Made by a program: the position numbers and the translations under genes. This document shows, in pieces, positions 23,401 to 35,858 of a DNA stretch of 64,000 nt; the stretch's first letter is position 1; each line of letters starts with the position of its first letter. The notes under the pieces were generated by a model. The model did no database searches, was not told where the DNA came from, and was given only the letters and a program-made list of their open reading frames with translations. The DNA comes from Mesodorylaimus sp. YZB2_4 (Eukaryota > Nematoda > Enoplea > Dorylaimida > Dorylaimidae), in the NCBI GenBank assembly GCA_030248295.1, contig JASANH010000895.1:186001-250000 (forward strand), written 5' to 3'.

Positions 23401-24638
23401 GTTCTCGGATTTTCGTGCTGGGGACAAGACGACGACAATGAAGGTGCTGCTACCAGAGCATACTAGCGAGAAGAATAATGGTGAAGGTGAAGACAAGAAA
23501 AAGAAGCCCGTCGTATTGGGTGATCTCGTTCCAAAACTAAAGGAAGGCACGCCTGGACTATTGATGCCGAGCCAGAATAAGGACTTGGCGGTGCCTGGTG
23601 AGTTATAGTTATGTGCTGCTTTGGGATAGTAATGAGCTCTTGTTCACGTTTTCAGTGACTTATTTAGACAGCGGCCCGTATTCGTCTTTCGCTCCGTTCT
23701 ACGATTCGACGTGGGCGACTCTAAACAAAGAGGAATCTGATCTCTTGTTGGGTGCGTTCGGAGGAGACGAGCAGTGCGTGCGATATGTGGACAGGTATTG
23801 ATAGTCTTCTGTTTAGCGTGGTTCAGACACTTCGTTTTTTTAGTATTCGCACTTTTGTTCGCAATACGAATGATCAGTTATCAGGAATCGTAGAGAGCAT
23901 AGTGGACGAGATCGTGAATGAAAAACCAGCTGCCGATGTTGAGGTATGTAGACATGGCGTTGAATGCCATTTTATGCTACTGACTTTGATCGGGGCTGTT
24001 ACAGAATGACGAAGAACCCAGTAATGCTGAGCAAATGACGACCGCGGACATCGCGTTTTCCGCTTTGAATAGTCTGAATGAAGAGGACGACGACGTCGTT
24101 GTGATCGAAGGTGATGGTAAGAGATAATGAATTACTTTCTGATCTCCAGTATGTCATTGTGCTATTGCAGATACAAACTGCCAGACTGAGGCGAATCCGA
24201 CTCAGGTCTTGTTAGACCAGAATGCGACTCTGCTGCAGGAGCTGTACACTTTGCAAAGTCAGCGTCTCAGCGCCCAACCGACGTTCGTGCTGACACACGC
24301 CCCTGGACCATCCGAGGTTGAAGTGGACACGGCAACGAAGGTCGTGTACAATATTCAGCAGTTGGCAGCTCAGGTGAGTCTACAGCAGGCATCGTAATGC
24401 TGTTAGTACCTATCATTCGGATTATTATGTCGGTTGCTTGCAGACTGCGCCAGCCCAATTGGTCTCGATGGAAACTGTTCGGGAAGTTACGATGGCTCAA
24501 GGGTGTGGTGCAGAGGAGGTAAGGATTCTCGCTGTGGTGGTACTGACGTGAGGTGACGGTCTCCATTTGCAGAACAATGGCAATGATGACTACGATATGG
24601 ACATCCTGCGAGAATTTCTTGTGGTCGATAATGAATAA
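20465..24638 (+). CDS. BRD7/BRD9: Bromodomain protein BRD7/BRD9 (SWI/SNF subunit)
   Basis: BRD7 and BRD9 are subunits of PBAF and non-canonical BAF chromatin remodellers. Fifteen exons: 20465-20603, 20679-20818, 21004-21261, 21329-21588, 21640-21784, 22269-22379, 22471-22589, 23230-23341, 23396-23597, 23656-23794, 23844-23943, 24005-24116, 24171-24373, 24444-24518 and 24573-24638, giving 726 residues. Family marks in order: GGGLKLVLRVPK; a basic patch SPKRRRRKKRFRF; a bromodomain from about residue 250 (KKDPEHYFSFPVTEEIAPNY, ISKPMDFSTIRKKI, SNAMTYNQKNTIYHMAARKL, whose Asn is the acetyl-lysine contact); then the family-specific DUF3512 with YLDSGPYSSFAPFYDSTWA. Intron 4 is only 51 bp. An AATAAA overlaps the TAA stop. 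Confidence 0.93.
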
Positions 24639-24659
24639 AATCAGTGTGTCATGTTTATT
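24634..24659. terminator. Overlapping convergent poly(A) signals
   Basis: AATAAA at 24634-24639 (+) overlaps the BRD7/9 stop codon. TTTATT at 24654-24659 is AATAAA on the minus strand, 153 bp after the ABCB9-like stop. Because each cleavage site normally falls 10-30 bp beyond its signal, the two transcripts should overlap tail to tail. Confidence 0.55.
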
Positions 24660-24811
24660 CACGCGCGCATTATTTATCGCGAGCACGTAATGTATGTACT
24701 GTAGTAAAAATATGCAAGGCAACGGAACATTGAGAGTGCGTCAATACTGCCTTATAGCAAAGCTCACATAAAATACAACCTGCCAAAGAATCAGGGATGT
24801 ACAATTCAGTT

Positions 24812-27800
24812 TCACGGAGACACGGATAAACGGGCGGACTGCAACTCGGGCGAGCCCGTCGCTGATGCTGAGCTGATAGTGCGACTTCGCAAGCTTTTAC
24901 TCAGGCCTTCTTCGATAGGCAGTGTGATCGGTTTCTGTACGCCTTGATCACCTAAAAAGAATATTTCGTTGATAAGAGGCGTCCCCCGTCTTCGAGCTAG
25001 CGGTTGAAAATTCAGAAAAAGCACTGTTCCAAGACAGCGTACCAATAAGCTGCCTGTGGACCAAGGTCTTGTAGAGTCCCTCCTTGGCCAACAGTTGCCC
25101 GTGGGTTCCCTGCTGCACGACGCGTCCACCATCGATCACTATGATTTTGTCCGCTTTCTCCACCGTGCTCAGGCGATGCGCAATGAGAATAACGGTATGA
25201 CCCGCCAGATTCTGGTGTATTGCTTGTTGGACCTGAGAAAGTGAGCAGTCAGCAAATTCCAGCGTCCAAAACTGCGATGAACTTACCAAATACTCAGACT
25301 CTGCATCCAATGCGCTAGTGGCCTCGTCGAGCAGCAGGACCTTCGGTTTACGTATAAGTGCTCTGGCTATGGCAATACGTTGTTTCTGTCCGCCTGAAAA
25401 GCAGTAAAGTGCAATCAGTGGTCCCTTCTACGGAGAATCATTGGTGATGGGTGGATGAAGATAACAATGCTTGAAAGACCATACCCGACAACTGAACTCC
25501 TTTCTCTCCGACGTCCGTCTCGAACATCTTTGGCAGTGCGCCCACGAATCTGTGCGCATTAGCCAGTTTTGCCACGTAGACGATATCGTCGGGAGTGTAC
25601 TCCTCTGCTTTCAAGCCGTAAGCTATGTTGTCTTGGATCGAACGAGCGTAAAGGACAGGCTCTTGGCCCACTAGAGCCACCTGAAATAAATCAGAATGAT
25701 ACATATCAAGTCAGATCATCAGTGACTGACACTTGCAATGCAAAAAACGTCATACGGGAGTAGTGCAGCTGGTCACCAGTGGGCGTAGGTAAGCATACGA
25801 CTGGAGCAAGGCAAGTCTCCCCAGAGGAGACCGATATCTCTCCCACTCGCCATGATTTGCTAGCACCATGCATCGAAACCAAGATGAAGTCACCACCCCT
25901 CCATTGGTAAGATGATGATCAAGCAATAGCATGAAGGCTCACCTTCTGATGGAAAAACCGGTGATCATATCGCTTGACTGGTATACCATCCATTGCCACA
26001 ACCCCTGACTCGGGCTCGTAGAAATGTTCCAACAGTGCAATGCACGAACTTTTTCCACCACCGGATGGTCCGACTAGAGCTATCACTTCGCCAGGTTTCG
26101 CACTGAAGCTTACATCCTGAGGCAGGAGCATCCAAACACTCTGTACAAACATAAACCATGTTACTTACCTTGAGCACAGTAACATCGGGTCTTGACGGAT
26201 AGGAAAAAGTCACATCCTTGAATTCGATGGCCCCACTGACTTGATCCGTTTTCACATTGCCATCATTGGCGATCGCTGCTTTCCGATCAATCCATTCGAA
26301 GACTTTGCCTGACGCACCAACAGCTTGCATCAGTCCAGTGAACACCCAACCAATGTTCTGAAATGAATGGCATTCACGACAAAGCACTGGTCCTACTGAG
26401 CACGGCTTACGATTAAAGCTTCGCCCAGCTGCAGCTGGTACAGCAAATAGGCGATGAGATCCTCGCTCCTCAACTTGCCAGTCAGTACCAAATGGCCGCC
26501 GTACCACAACACGGCGATCAGCAGGATAATATCCACCAGCTGCACACAGTTGAATTGACATTGGCCATAGGAGACACAACCACACCCACAAACATACCTC
26601 GTTTATCCACGTGAAGCCAATGAAGGCGTACGTCTGTTTCGTACGCACTCGCAACACCTCGGACAGTTTGACATTGTATCGCTGACTCTCCCCGGACTCA
26701 TTGGCGAAGCTGCGCACCGTGCGCATACTGCTGATTACTTCTTCCGCTACTTCATTCGCCTTAGCCAAAGAATCTTGAGCTTCCTTTGCCAGGCGCTAAA
26801 AGGTCGATTGATACAAGAACTATATAAACATGCACGAAGCGCCAAAGGCAAGAACAGAACTCCCGTGCAACCCGGCAGGGAACAAAACTCCGGTAAGGAT
26901 GCGGGGAATTTAGGCGTGCAGTAGCTGTTGATCAGGCAAGAGGGAGCGCAATCACTTCACACAGGCACTAAAACCCCCAGCTGCTAAGCAAGAAATCTCT
27001 AGAAAACTCACCTCGTAATACATCCCGTATCCTTTACTGATAACCGCAATCAGCTAAAAGCAGTCACGTGGAGGTAGTAGCTTTGAAGACCGAGCACTTA
27101 CTGGAATGGCGATGAATGTCATGACGGTCATTTGCCAACATAGCTTGAACATGAAAATCAATGTTCCGATCAGCATGATGCCACTTCGAAGGAACACGTT
27201 CACATTGGTGGCTGAAAGTTGAACGATAGTATTAAACCACAAGGCAGACCATCTCGCCAGTTCTTACATATGGTATCAGACATTGCTTGGCAGTCGGCTG
27301 CCAAGCGAGATGTGATATCGCCTGCAAAAGAAAAAGCGTCAGACCACATCCAAGCATGGCCTCAACAAAATGTGTGAATTCGATATTGAGACAAGCCAGG
27401 GGGCTCGCCAGAACATATTCTGGAAAGTCTGATAGTGAGCGACAGCAGGCCGAGCGGTCAGGAATGACTATCCATTACCAGAAGGGTCAAACGTCCGCCG
27501 CATATGGCCCCATGACAAGAGATAGTACTAGACCGTGCTATGTATTGAACTGTCATTTTGATCGCTCGCCACTGACAGTCGACCAGTCGCCGGGCCGCTC
27601 AAGTGTGCCAGAATGCGTTCTGTGGATAGCCCCTTACTCTTGGACTTTATCCCTGTCACTCAAATACACACTGTATAAGTACATGAACGACGGCATACCA
27701 GTCTTGGTCGTGTCGAAGAAACCGATCTCTTGTCGTACCAGCGACGAGAATAAATCTTTTCGACTACGCGTTGACATTTTTGCAATGGCGTACTGGAAAG

Positions 27801-29507
27801 AGCCAGATCGAAAGGCAGCCAATATTGAGCTAAAGCACAGAAAAGTCGCCACTGATCAGCAATAAATAGATATAACCTTGTGTTTACCTGGCCACTGCCA
27901 GCAAGGACATGAGTAGAACTGACTGGCGCAATCGGTCGTACGATTGGTACACCACGATGTCACTGATGACGCGACCAGTCAGGTAAGGAATGAAAATGCG
28001 GGCTGAAAGGAGAAAGAACATTTCGAGATGGTCCTATTAGATTTTGAAACACTTGAGCAGAACCAGCTCTCCCTGAAGCCGCCTAGTGGAAAAACTTTCC
28101 AATCAAGGCCTCGTTGGAACTGGTCACACAGCTACTCTCTCCTGCGCGTCTCCACTTGGAACACGTCGGCGCGAGGGCATCTGGCAAAGTCTGGTGGAAT
28201 ATTCGACAGCCGAGATTTCTTTTCACTCGAAGCTCCTCGACGATACTGGATAAGTCGAGTCATCCACGGCCTGGCGTGCAAGATCAGTGAGGTTTGTGGT
28301 TCAAAAGCCGACCTCCGTTGATGGGAGTCGAATAAGGGGAGACGTCCCCACCAGTACCTGCCCCTTCCCCGCATGGCATCAAACCAGCACTGCAGCAACT
28401 CACCAGTCTAATGACACCTTCTGCTGGTGTAGCGTGCATTCAATTTGCTTGGTGAACTGGTCAGCCTGGGTTCGATTCTCAGCCGCCAGAGAACGCAGTG
28501 GTGCTCTGTGTGCCCTGCACGCCCAGCAGTGGCTGACTCCGCCTTAATCCCTCTAGGATGGATAAACTAGGGAAGACCATGTGGGGCTGCAGGCTCTCGA
28601 ATTCGGGGCCTCCACTGGAGTGCACAGCCTGGGAATCCACCGACATCGCGTGGTCAGTGTCTACACGCACCCCTGCATTCCCATATGGACCCGAATGATA
28701 AGAAAGGGCCCGATTGCTTGAAGGACCCAAACACAGACCCTGCCCCAGATGGGTATAGAGGCGAAACTCACCAGTAGAGTAAAGGACTAAGAAAATGAAT
28801 CCGAGGAGATACCACAACCATTCGTACTTGCAGTACTTGATTAGTCTCCACATGGTGGACGTGGTTTTGACCACTTGATCCTTGACTTCCTTCAAGCTCT
28901 TCGGTTCTTCCTTCTCGACCTTCTGGCCATCGTCCAAATGCACCGGTTCGAACTGCTGTCGTAACAAGGCGCTACTGGCCCCGTAAACGAGCTTGTGCTC
29001 AACCATCTCCTCCTCCCTCGTCCCATCCACAGACACCTTCTCTCGTCTGCTCTCGTTCACTTTCGGTTCCACCTTACTCAGAACGAACAACCAAATCAGA
29101 GCGCATATCGTCGATGCCATAACATTCCACACGAACAAGGCCCAGAACCAAGGCAGTCGAAAATCAGTGGTGGACTCGGCCAATGTCAGCAATTTGAACG
29201 GAGAATAGACCAGCATTGCCAAACACACGCACACTGCGTATATGGACATGCAACTGAGCCTCTTCGGCCCCGTCCTCCAATTCCAGCACACTCCAATCAA
29301 TGCACCGACCAGGATCGACAGTCGCAACAATGCTAGTGCGCAGTGATCCAGCTGACTAGTCCGTATGTCGTAGCGAATAACCGGCCTGCCGTCCGATCGA
29401 TACCCGATGCGATCATTGTTCACGAACAGCCACGACACCAGCACGACATCGATCAGCACGGAGAGGACAGTGATCACTGCTGCCTGCCTTCGATTAACAC
29501 GAGGCAT
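24812..29507 (-). CDS. ABCB9: ABC half-transporter, ABCB9/TAPL-like
   Basis: ABCB9 is a lysosomal peptide-exporting half-transporter related to TAP. Fourteen exons (minus): 28772-29507, 27888-28002, 27699-27829, 27268-27321, 27102-27211, 27012-27053, 26598-26795, 26411-26539, 26169-26357, 25943-26116, 25485-25680, 25287-25393, 25043-25232 and 24812-24951, giving 836 residues (human 766). Exon 1 encodes the four-helix N-terminal domain typical of TAPL and an acidic linker. The transmembrane domain carries [31 protein letters not shown] and [15 protein letters not shown]. The ATPase has Walker [10 protein letters not shown] near residue 584, Q-loop VGQEPV, signature LSGGQKQR, Walker [13 protein letters not shown] and H-loop IAHRLST, so all catalytic motifs look intact. 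The Ser-rich C-terminal tail is longer than in human. In nematodes the counterparts are HAF-4/HAF-9. Confidence 0.93.
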
Positions 29508-29547
29508 TATCGACCAGGGAAGACCAATTCAGAATCGCCTCGTCAAT

Positions 29548-29549
29548 CT
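29548..29549 (-). promoter_or_regulatory. Splice acceptor in ABCB9-like leader
   Basis: On the minus strand GGTTCTACGTTTCAG ends 40 bp upstream of the ABCB9-like ATG. It could be a 5' UTR intron or a trans-splice acceptor. Confidence 0.3.
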
Positions 29550-29995
29550 GAAACGTAGAACCACACTGTACATATTCCGCACGTTCTCCCTTATCTCCTT
29601 TGTTGACACTCATTCAAACTCGCTGCGTCAAAAAGGCGGCAGATAAAGACTGGCTAATCCGAACCGGCATCCCATCCAACACTTGTCGATCCGATACCCA
29701 ACACGCTTTTTATGGTATGTTCAGTGTAGTGAATGAGTAAGCGAAAACACAGTCACTCTCCCGCGCATCTCATACACACCAGCCTAGGACGCCTACAACT
29801 TGCACACACTGCGCCAAAGTCAAATAAGAGGACGTCATCAAGGAGAAAATAAAGCACGACAGTCGGTTGTCGAAGCGAGTCCCCAGCAGGACAACTGAGG
29901 AGCACGTACACGGCCCTATGGCTTGTACAAGAAAGCATATAGCGACTGACCCATCACTAATGTATATACAAGCAGTTCTATCAACTCCTCTGCCT

Positions 29996-32900
29996 CTACA
30001 TCGTCTGAATAGTCTCTGTTATCACGACTTCTTGAACTCGATCCGAAGCCGCCAGGAGACGCACGTGATTGACGATATTGTTCGTATGCCCCAATTCGAA
30101 GGGCACCATGGACTGCAATCGCCCGCTCGTTATGGACTTGGCGTACTGTGCATACTTCGGTAGCAACTTCCACAGACCGACCTGGTACATGCTTCTTTCG
30201 ATTTCCCGTGCGTAGTAGTCGCTGAAGTGGTACAAACACTGAATCAGTTGCTCCAACGTTGCCTAAAGGAAAACACATATAAATAAGTCAGACAATGCGA
30301 GTTCAAAAAGAGACAAAACAAATCTCTGGTTGGAAATAAGGGCAGCTTACCTCGTGCCATTCCACCAACTCTCCCACAAGTTGGTTCAAGTTATTGCAAG
30401 GAGGAATCGAGACGCCATGGTGCGGATCGTACACTCCTCCAAGGCCGATCGAATGCCAGCGCGCGCCTTTTGATAGAATAGCCGGTTTGAGACAAGTGTC
30501 GAAAAAGCTGAAAAGAAAAACAGACCAATCTCAGACACTGCATCCTTGACCTCACAACTTTGCATACCTGCAAAATGACGACGACCATCGACGACGTCGA
30601 GCAGCGAGATCTCGATTGAATCTGTCCGGATTCTTGGCTTTCATAAGAGCAAAAACATCGACCAAAAATCTGTTCATATCCTCGTGAGTACCGCCATTGC
30701 TTTCCACCCAGTTCACAACGTCATCCTCGAAATAATGCCAGTTGTACAATTGAATCGCCGACGGAAGAACGGATGAAATCGAACTGAATTCTCGATCAGT
30801 GATAAAGATGGAATCAGTTGTGGCCACCTAAACTCAATCAACCATTAGTCATGCAGCCTCTAGTAGTGCATAGGTTTAATAATCTCCCTTACCTCTGGAC
30901 ACTTGGCTTTCAGCATTTCGAACAAGCGTCGATGATCGTTGATATTTCTCCTTTCATGTATCAAATATGCAACTGGCACGATGGGCTCGCTTTCGAACAT
31001 AGGATGACGAAACAGCAACGTTGATAAATAATAGCCACCCGCCACAGGCCCAGCACTAACGTAGTAGAATTCGAATCGATCGATCTTGCCCGCCACATCG
31101 AAATTGACCAACTCGCTGACCACGCCCAGAACACTCTTGTTAGCCAGAGTGATAGCAATCTGGGGCAACAGCGTCATCGAGTCGACAAACCCTTGGAGAC
31201 GTCCGTTGTGACATATTTCAAACGTAGGAAATAATGGATAAAATTTTGCACGTGGATCAAGGCCGTTCAGAATAACGTCGTCATCATCGACCGGTGGTGC
31301 TGTTCCAGTATCGTAAAGATCGGGGTAGGTCTGGCTCATACCAGTTTCATAAACAACGTCTGATGACTCCGCAGAAATCGAGTCTAAGTCGTCAGCCATG
31401 TCCATATGATCGAGTGACGGCTGTTGGGAATCCAGAAGACGACGCTTTGAAGCGTGCGCAAACGACGAGCCGGCATCGACGTCCAATGTACGCGATCGAT
31501 TCAACTGTGCGAACTTCAAGTAATTGCGGATCTAAAATTACAAGATAGCTGTGTCGAGCAAGTAAAAGCACCTCGACAACGCAATGTTTACCTGTTCCTT
31601 ATTTCTGGGTGCTGTCACTGCTTCATAGCCAGGCTCGGTAGTAGTCGGTGCAGTCAGCAACGTCTTGTACACTTCCCTCGGTGGAACGACGGCTCCCAGT
31701 TCCAGAACCCTCCGTTTAACAGCGCTTTTCATTGTTCTAACAAAAGGACGATCGTTTCGAACGGAATTGCCATGCCTGAATGGCTTCCAGATGGTTTCAT
31801 CGCCAATGTAGTGAACAAGAACCAACGGATCTTCGGCGTCGATCAATTCATACTCCACTTTCATAAAACGTACATCATACTTGGAGAACGTCTAAATGCA
31901 AGATTTCGGTGAATGGGCAGAGCGCAAAACGCATTTCAGAGATACTCTCTCATAACCTTCGAAAAAGTCGCGGCTAGCTTACTTTCTTTGGTCGTTTCGA
32001 GTAGATGTTTCGAATGGGGGCTTCAGTACGGATGTACATGTAGAAACGCTTAAGAACTGGATCATCCTTTGGGATTTTCTTGGTTCCTTGTTGACACCAC
32101 AAATACTGGTCTGCGCGGATGTCATCTGAAAGAGCATAGATTAAGTTATTTGATTGACAGAACGAACCAAGAGGTGCAACATGCTAAACTTACGCCTGGT
32201 ATCATAGTCCGGACAGCGATACACGTAAACCGAACCACCACGAGGCTTGATCGCTGGCAGTGTGCTGATCTTGCTCAAATCGGGATAAGCTACAATGCAA
32301 AAAATAGTGACCTGACTGGAAATCCAGAGAAACATGACTGAATCTAGCTAAATAATTTTTGCGCAGTGTCCTTAGCCTACTCCGCTCTGCGCAAAATCGG
32401 CCAATTTTCAAGTTTTCGCGTGACTTCAGAAGATAAAGGAAAAACTTTTAGGTTGACAAGAAAAAGGCAACTTCTACTCTTTGTTCTTATCTTGCATCTT
32501 AAATCTTCTCACACAAAAGGAGGGCGAATGGTCAATACTGAACCCATCGTAGTGGCCGTGTTAGAGTCGCTTCGACCTGATTTAGAGTCTCCGCAATGGA
32601 GAGCCACAAGTCGGTCAAAATTCAGCTGAAAGCAATTCATACAGCTTTACACAGCTCATGACAGCTTTAGTCATTGTGACAGGTTTCTGGCGGCAACAAC
32701 CAAACCCAAAGCCGTAGAAACGCATAATTTCCAAACTTTCTGTTGCCTGGCAAGAGAAACCTAATATTTTCCAGCTTTTCGCGGGTTTTTTTATAGCAAC
32801 GAAAAAAGTGCGGGCTGCTCCAGGCCTGTAATCATTTTACATATGCCTACGTAGAGATTAAAAATGGACTTGAAGCTCCACTGTATAAATACATTGAGTG

Positions 32901-33096
32901 CAGTAAAACCGTACAGCAGGCCTATATACTGTAGACATACCTTTTTTAATGATCACGTAAGGTAAGATGTCTGATTTTCCAACTAAATTTATAATATTCC
33001 CTACGACTTACCCAAAATATCCACGATTTCTTGCAGCGACATTTCTTTTTCCACGCCACTCTTGTAAACAACATTTCGACCGATTGTACCATCCAT
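29996..33096 (-). CDS. MULE-transposase-derived protein, catalytic residues lost
   Basis: Eight exons (minus): 33012-33096, 32194-32289, 31983-32125, 31592-31891, 30893-31531, 30568-30827, 30351-30507 and 29996-30262, giving 648 residues with every junction in frame. Seen: an N-terminal FLYWCH-like segment (RADQYLWCQQGTKKIP), VHYIGDETIWKPFRHGNS, VTAPRNKEQIRNYLK, then a transposase-like core with STLLFRHPMFESEPIVPVAY, LIHERRN, FITDREF and ALYHF-like helices. From memory, this order matches a widespread invertebrate MULE (Mutator-like) family. Where such proteins read YDTTFxLGDFYVS, this one reads VSAGPVAGGYYLS; the HCWNH metal site reads YNWHY; and NNQSESLN reads IPPCNNLN. Only the Asp of TDREF (about 432) remains. 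No terminal inverted repeats flank it. I infer a domesticated gene; DNA binding is possible but unproven. Confidence 0.72.
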
Positions 33097-33312
33097 TTCG
33101 CGACCGATCGATTTCACAGAAACGATCTATGAATCGGATATTTCCACCAGTATTCAAAAAATTCTTTATGTTACAGCTATAAGTAATTTGAAAAACACCA
33201 AAACTTGAGTTTCAGTTTCGTCACGAATTTTTCTTTCTTGTCTACCTCCGTCGCGTTTTCTCGACGAGAGCACAAAAGTCGGTTTCGGCTGAGATGGGTG
33301 GCAAGCGACTTG

Positions 33313-33327
33313 GGCGGGAATTTTGAA
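33313..33327 (-). promoter_or_regulatory. E2F/CHR-like composite upstream of the MULE-derived gene
   Basis: GGCGGGAA is followed directly by TTTTGAA, 217 bp upstream of the MULE-derived ATG at 33096. It is the same pairing of an E2F core and a TTTGAA box as at 1449-1463, with the two elements in the other relative arrangement. Its position suits a promoter element. Confidence 0.35.
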
Positions 33328-33581
33328 TTTCACGATTTGATCATGCAAGAAAAGAATTTTCATGGATGTTTGCAGTCTCATTTCCAGGCAACACAGCAAA
33401 TATCGATTCTTTTTTTCTTTTATTTTGTCACAAATATAATAGTAGCACATGATAGCGAAGCTACACTAGGCTCTGGCATTTCCCTAGGAGTCAGCACCAA
33501 ATATACCTAAGATATCGCCAAGAAACTGGAGTTGTAAGGCACGAAGGGAAGGCAGTGTGATGTGAGGTGTCATCTCGCCAT

Positions 33582-34449
33582 CTACGTGTAGTATTTGCCC
33601 ATACGAGACAGCAGAGCTCCCAGTGCGTACAAGAGAACGTTGAGGAAACAGCATGCCTGAAAGGGGCGCACATTTTATACAGTCCGACTGAAGTGAGGAG
33701 TCAGTTCCTTACAGCTGCGATGATCCAAGCGATGTAGAGCGGGCAGTTCTTGTGCTGTACATTGTGAATGGTGGCATCGCGGCAACCTTTGGTGTCCCAC
33801 AGTCCAATGGCGTACCACACTTCAACACCACCAGCCACTAAGTAAAGGATGACAGCCACAATGCTGTAAAACAGGTCCTGCAAAAAGACGTCAATGGATG
33901 ATAGAGCGAGTGCGTGGTTGGCTCACGAGCGCATAGTTCAAGTGGCACTTACCGTCTGTCTCCAAGGCATTCCTCCCAAAATGGTCAGATGGAATCCCAA
34001 GGCGAAGATGACTAGCAAGACAAATGTGATGCACACGCAGACACACCCAACCACTAAAACGTACGTTTGACCACCGAGCACGTCGAAGAATGGTCCCGGG
34101 CCGTACACTGAACTCACGCAGCCCACGATCACAAAACCCACCAACTGAAAGAAATGAGGGTTCCATCTGTTACAGTGGACAAACTGAAGAATCTGGCTGT
34201 ATGCTAAAACCCCACTCGCTCATGGCAGATGAAACACTAGTCACTTACAATCTGCAAAATACGCAAAGCCCCGCTCGGAGTGCAGCAATATCCAAAAGAG
34301 TCCAAGACCAAATCGGCGCTGACGTCATCGTCGTAGTCGTACTCATACTCGGTGGTACGATCCAAGGTTCTGGTTCGAGTTGTCGTGGTCACGAATGTGC
34401 CATCTGGATTTTGGGTGGTCAACACTTCTTTCTTGACAAGCGATCCCAT
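33582..34449 (-). CDS. MARVEL-domain four-helix membrane protein
   Basis: Exons (minus): 34249-34449, 33953-34144, 33713-33877 and 33582-33656, all phase 0, giving 210 residues. The N-terminus is a cytoplasmic tail rich in Thr and acidic Tyr-Asp repeats (VTTTTRTRTLDRTTEYEYDY). Then come CCTPSGALRILQI, which opens the first helix, and three more hydrophobic segments (VLVVGCVCVCITFVLLVI; FYSIVAVILYLVAGGVEVWY; IAWIIAAACCFLNVLLYALG). Arg plus a helix-leading LRILQ motif and four helices fit the MARVEL fold of vesicle and junction proteins. A loop between helices 3 and 4 holds two Cys. The exact subfamily is not recognised. An acceptor-like CACTTAG lies 8 bp before the ATG. Confidence 0.75.
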
Positions 34450-34459
34450 TGTCTACTCT

Positions 34460-35858
34460 AAGTGAATGCACACACATGTACGGTATCGTAATACACCCCG
34501 TTATCATAATAGTATAAGTGCATAACTCAGCTAATATAGCATGAGCGGCACAGCAAATCCTCCCATCCCTCCCCACATAAACACCGTCCCGCAAAGAGTA
34601 ACAGAAGCCACGCATGAATTCTTTGGAAAAGGGGACCACCTGACGACTCTATCTCGACTAGGTACTTACTTCTTTCACTACTCAAATGTGCAAAGTTCGA
34701 TCTGGCCACGCCGTGCGTACTGGTGAATGTGGATCCAACACCATACTGGTGAATGTCGACTCGGGCGACCCACTTTCTTCGCCATGCCTTCAACGACATG
34801 AGAAACTAGATTTTACGGCAACCACCAGCCCGAGACGAGTCGAAATGAAGACTTTAAAAGAGTTTAGTATTGAATTTTCGAATGTATCATAAGTTTAAAA
34901 TGCCAAGGCCTGAATAGGAATAAAGTTTTGAGTATGCGCCGCGGGGCCCCAGTGAATAAACAGGGGCATAATCATAGTCAGACAGGAGGGCAAACAACCA
35001 CTTGTCATCGACTGGCCACTCGGGCTGTCTAGTATGTGATCAAAAGTAGTTTTTATCACTCTTTTTTGCACCAGACAGGCTGATCAATACTGCATGTACT
35101 GATGCATTGCTGTATGGACAGACAAGTAGCACGTTTCTTGAATTACCAAGTTTTGCTCGATAAAACTTCGTCACGCCTATTTTTGCTCGTACCTTCTTGT
35201 TTTCACGCTTCAAGGGTCTTGCGTAGGATTTGTATCGCTTGTGGCTTATTTGCAGAAGTTGTCTCGGAAAGGGCGTGGAAAGGGAAGTTGCATGTGGGGT
35301 ATCAGTATGAGTAGGTGTGCAGTGGTGACTAGTTGAGGTGAGCACATCTGCGCCATCATCGGAACCACTCGCCGTCTTTATTTACCTTCTCCTCTTTCCG
35401 TCCCTAATGCCGATGTCCGACGGGCACGAGAACTAAGTGCCGAGTCTGTTTCCTCTACCCGACTCTAAGCATCCCCATTTGGAAAGGGAAAATGGATACG
35501 GTGAGCGTTGTAGGATAAAAAAGGCCTTTGTGAGAATGCTCATTCCCCCCTCCCCCCCCCCCCCCCACTTCTCCTCGCCTATCCTCGACTGTGCCGTCAC
35601 CAAATGTGGTAGTGTGCTCGGCTTTCGTTGAAGCTGTAAAATGCAATTAGCTCTCCAGAAGCCTTTTTAATTTTATTCTTCAACTCTCTCTGGGCTCACC
35701 GAAAACATTGCCGTCGTTTTGGACTTGGAACTGTGGCAGTAGGTTGCAATGAGCCCGTAGATTCGCCCATCTCTGATCACTTCCCGTATTCGACGTCTCG
35801 TGTCGCAATCGTTTGTTCCCGATATTTTATTGGCTGTATTTCCATATCGAGTCCAAAA
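34460..35858. other. Intergenic region, nothing recognised
   Basis: No supportable exon. A poly-C tract lies at about 35550-35566. AATAAA-like sites occur near 34919 and 34962 on the plus strand without a matching gene. Confidence 0.5.

Noticed and set aside
27287-27865. 192-codon plus-strand frame
   Set aside because: It lies antisense to exons 3 and 4 and the intron of the ABCB9-like gene, whose coding frame is unambiguous.
28420-28490. tRNA gene suggested by GGTTCGATTCTC at about 28470
   Set aside because: The box B match is good, but no box A or acceptor stem pairs at the right distance.
28479-28771. Extension of ABCB9-like exon 1 to 28479
   Set aside because: A consensus donor at 28771 joins in phase to the next conserved exon; the extension is intron read-through.
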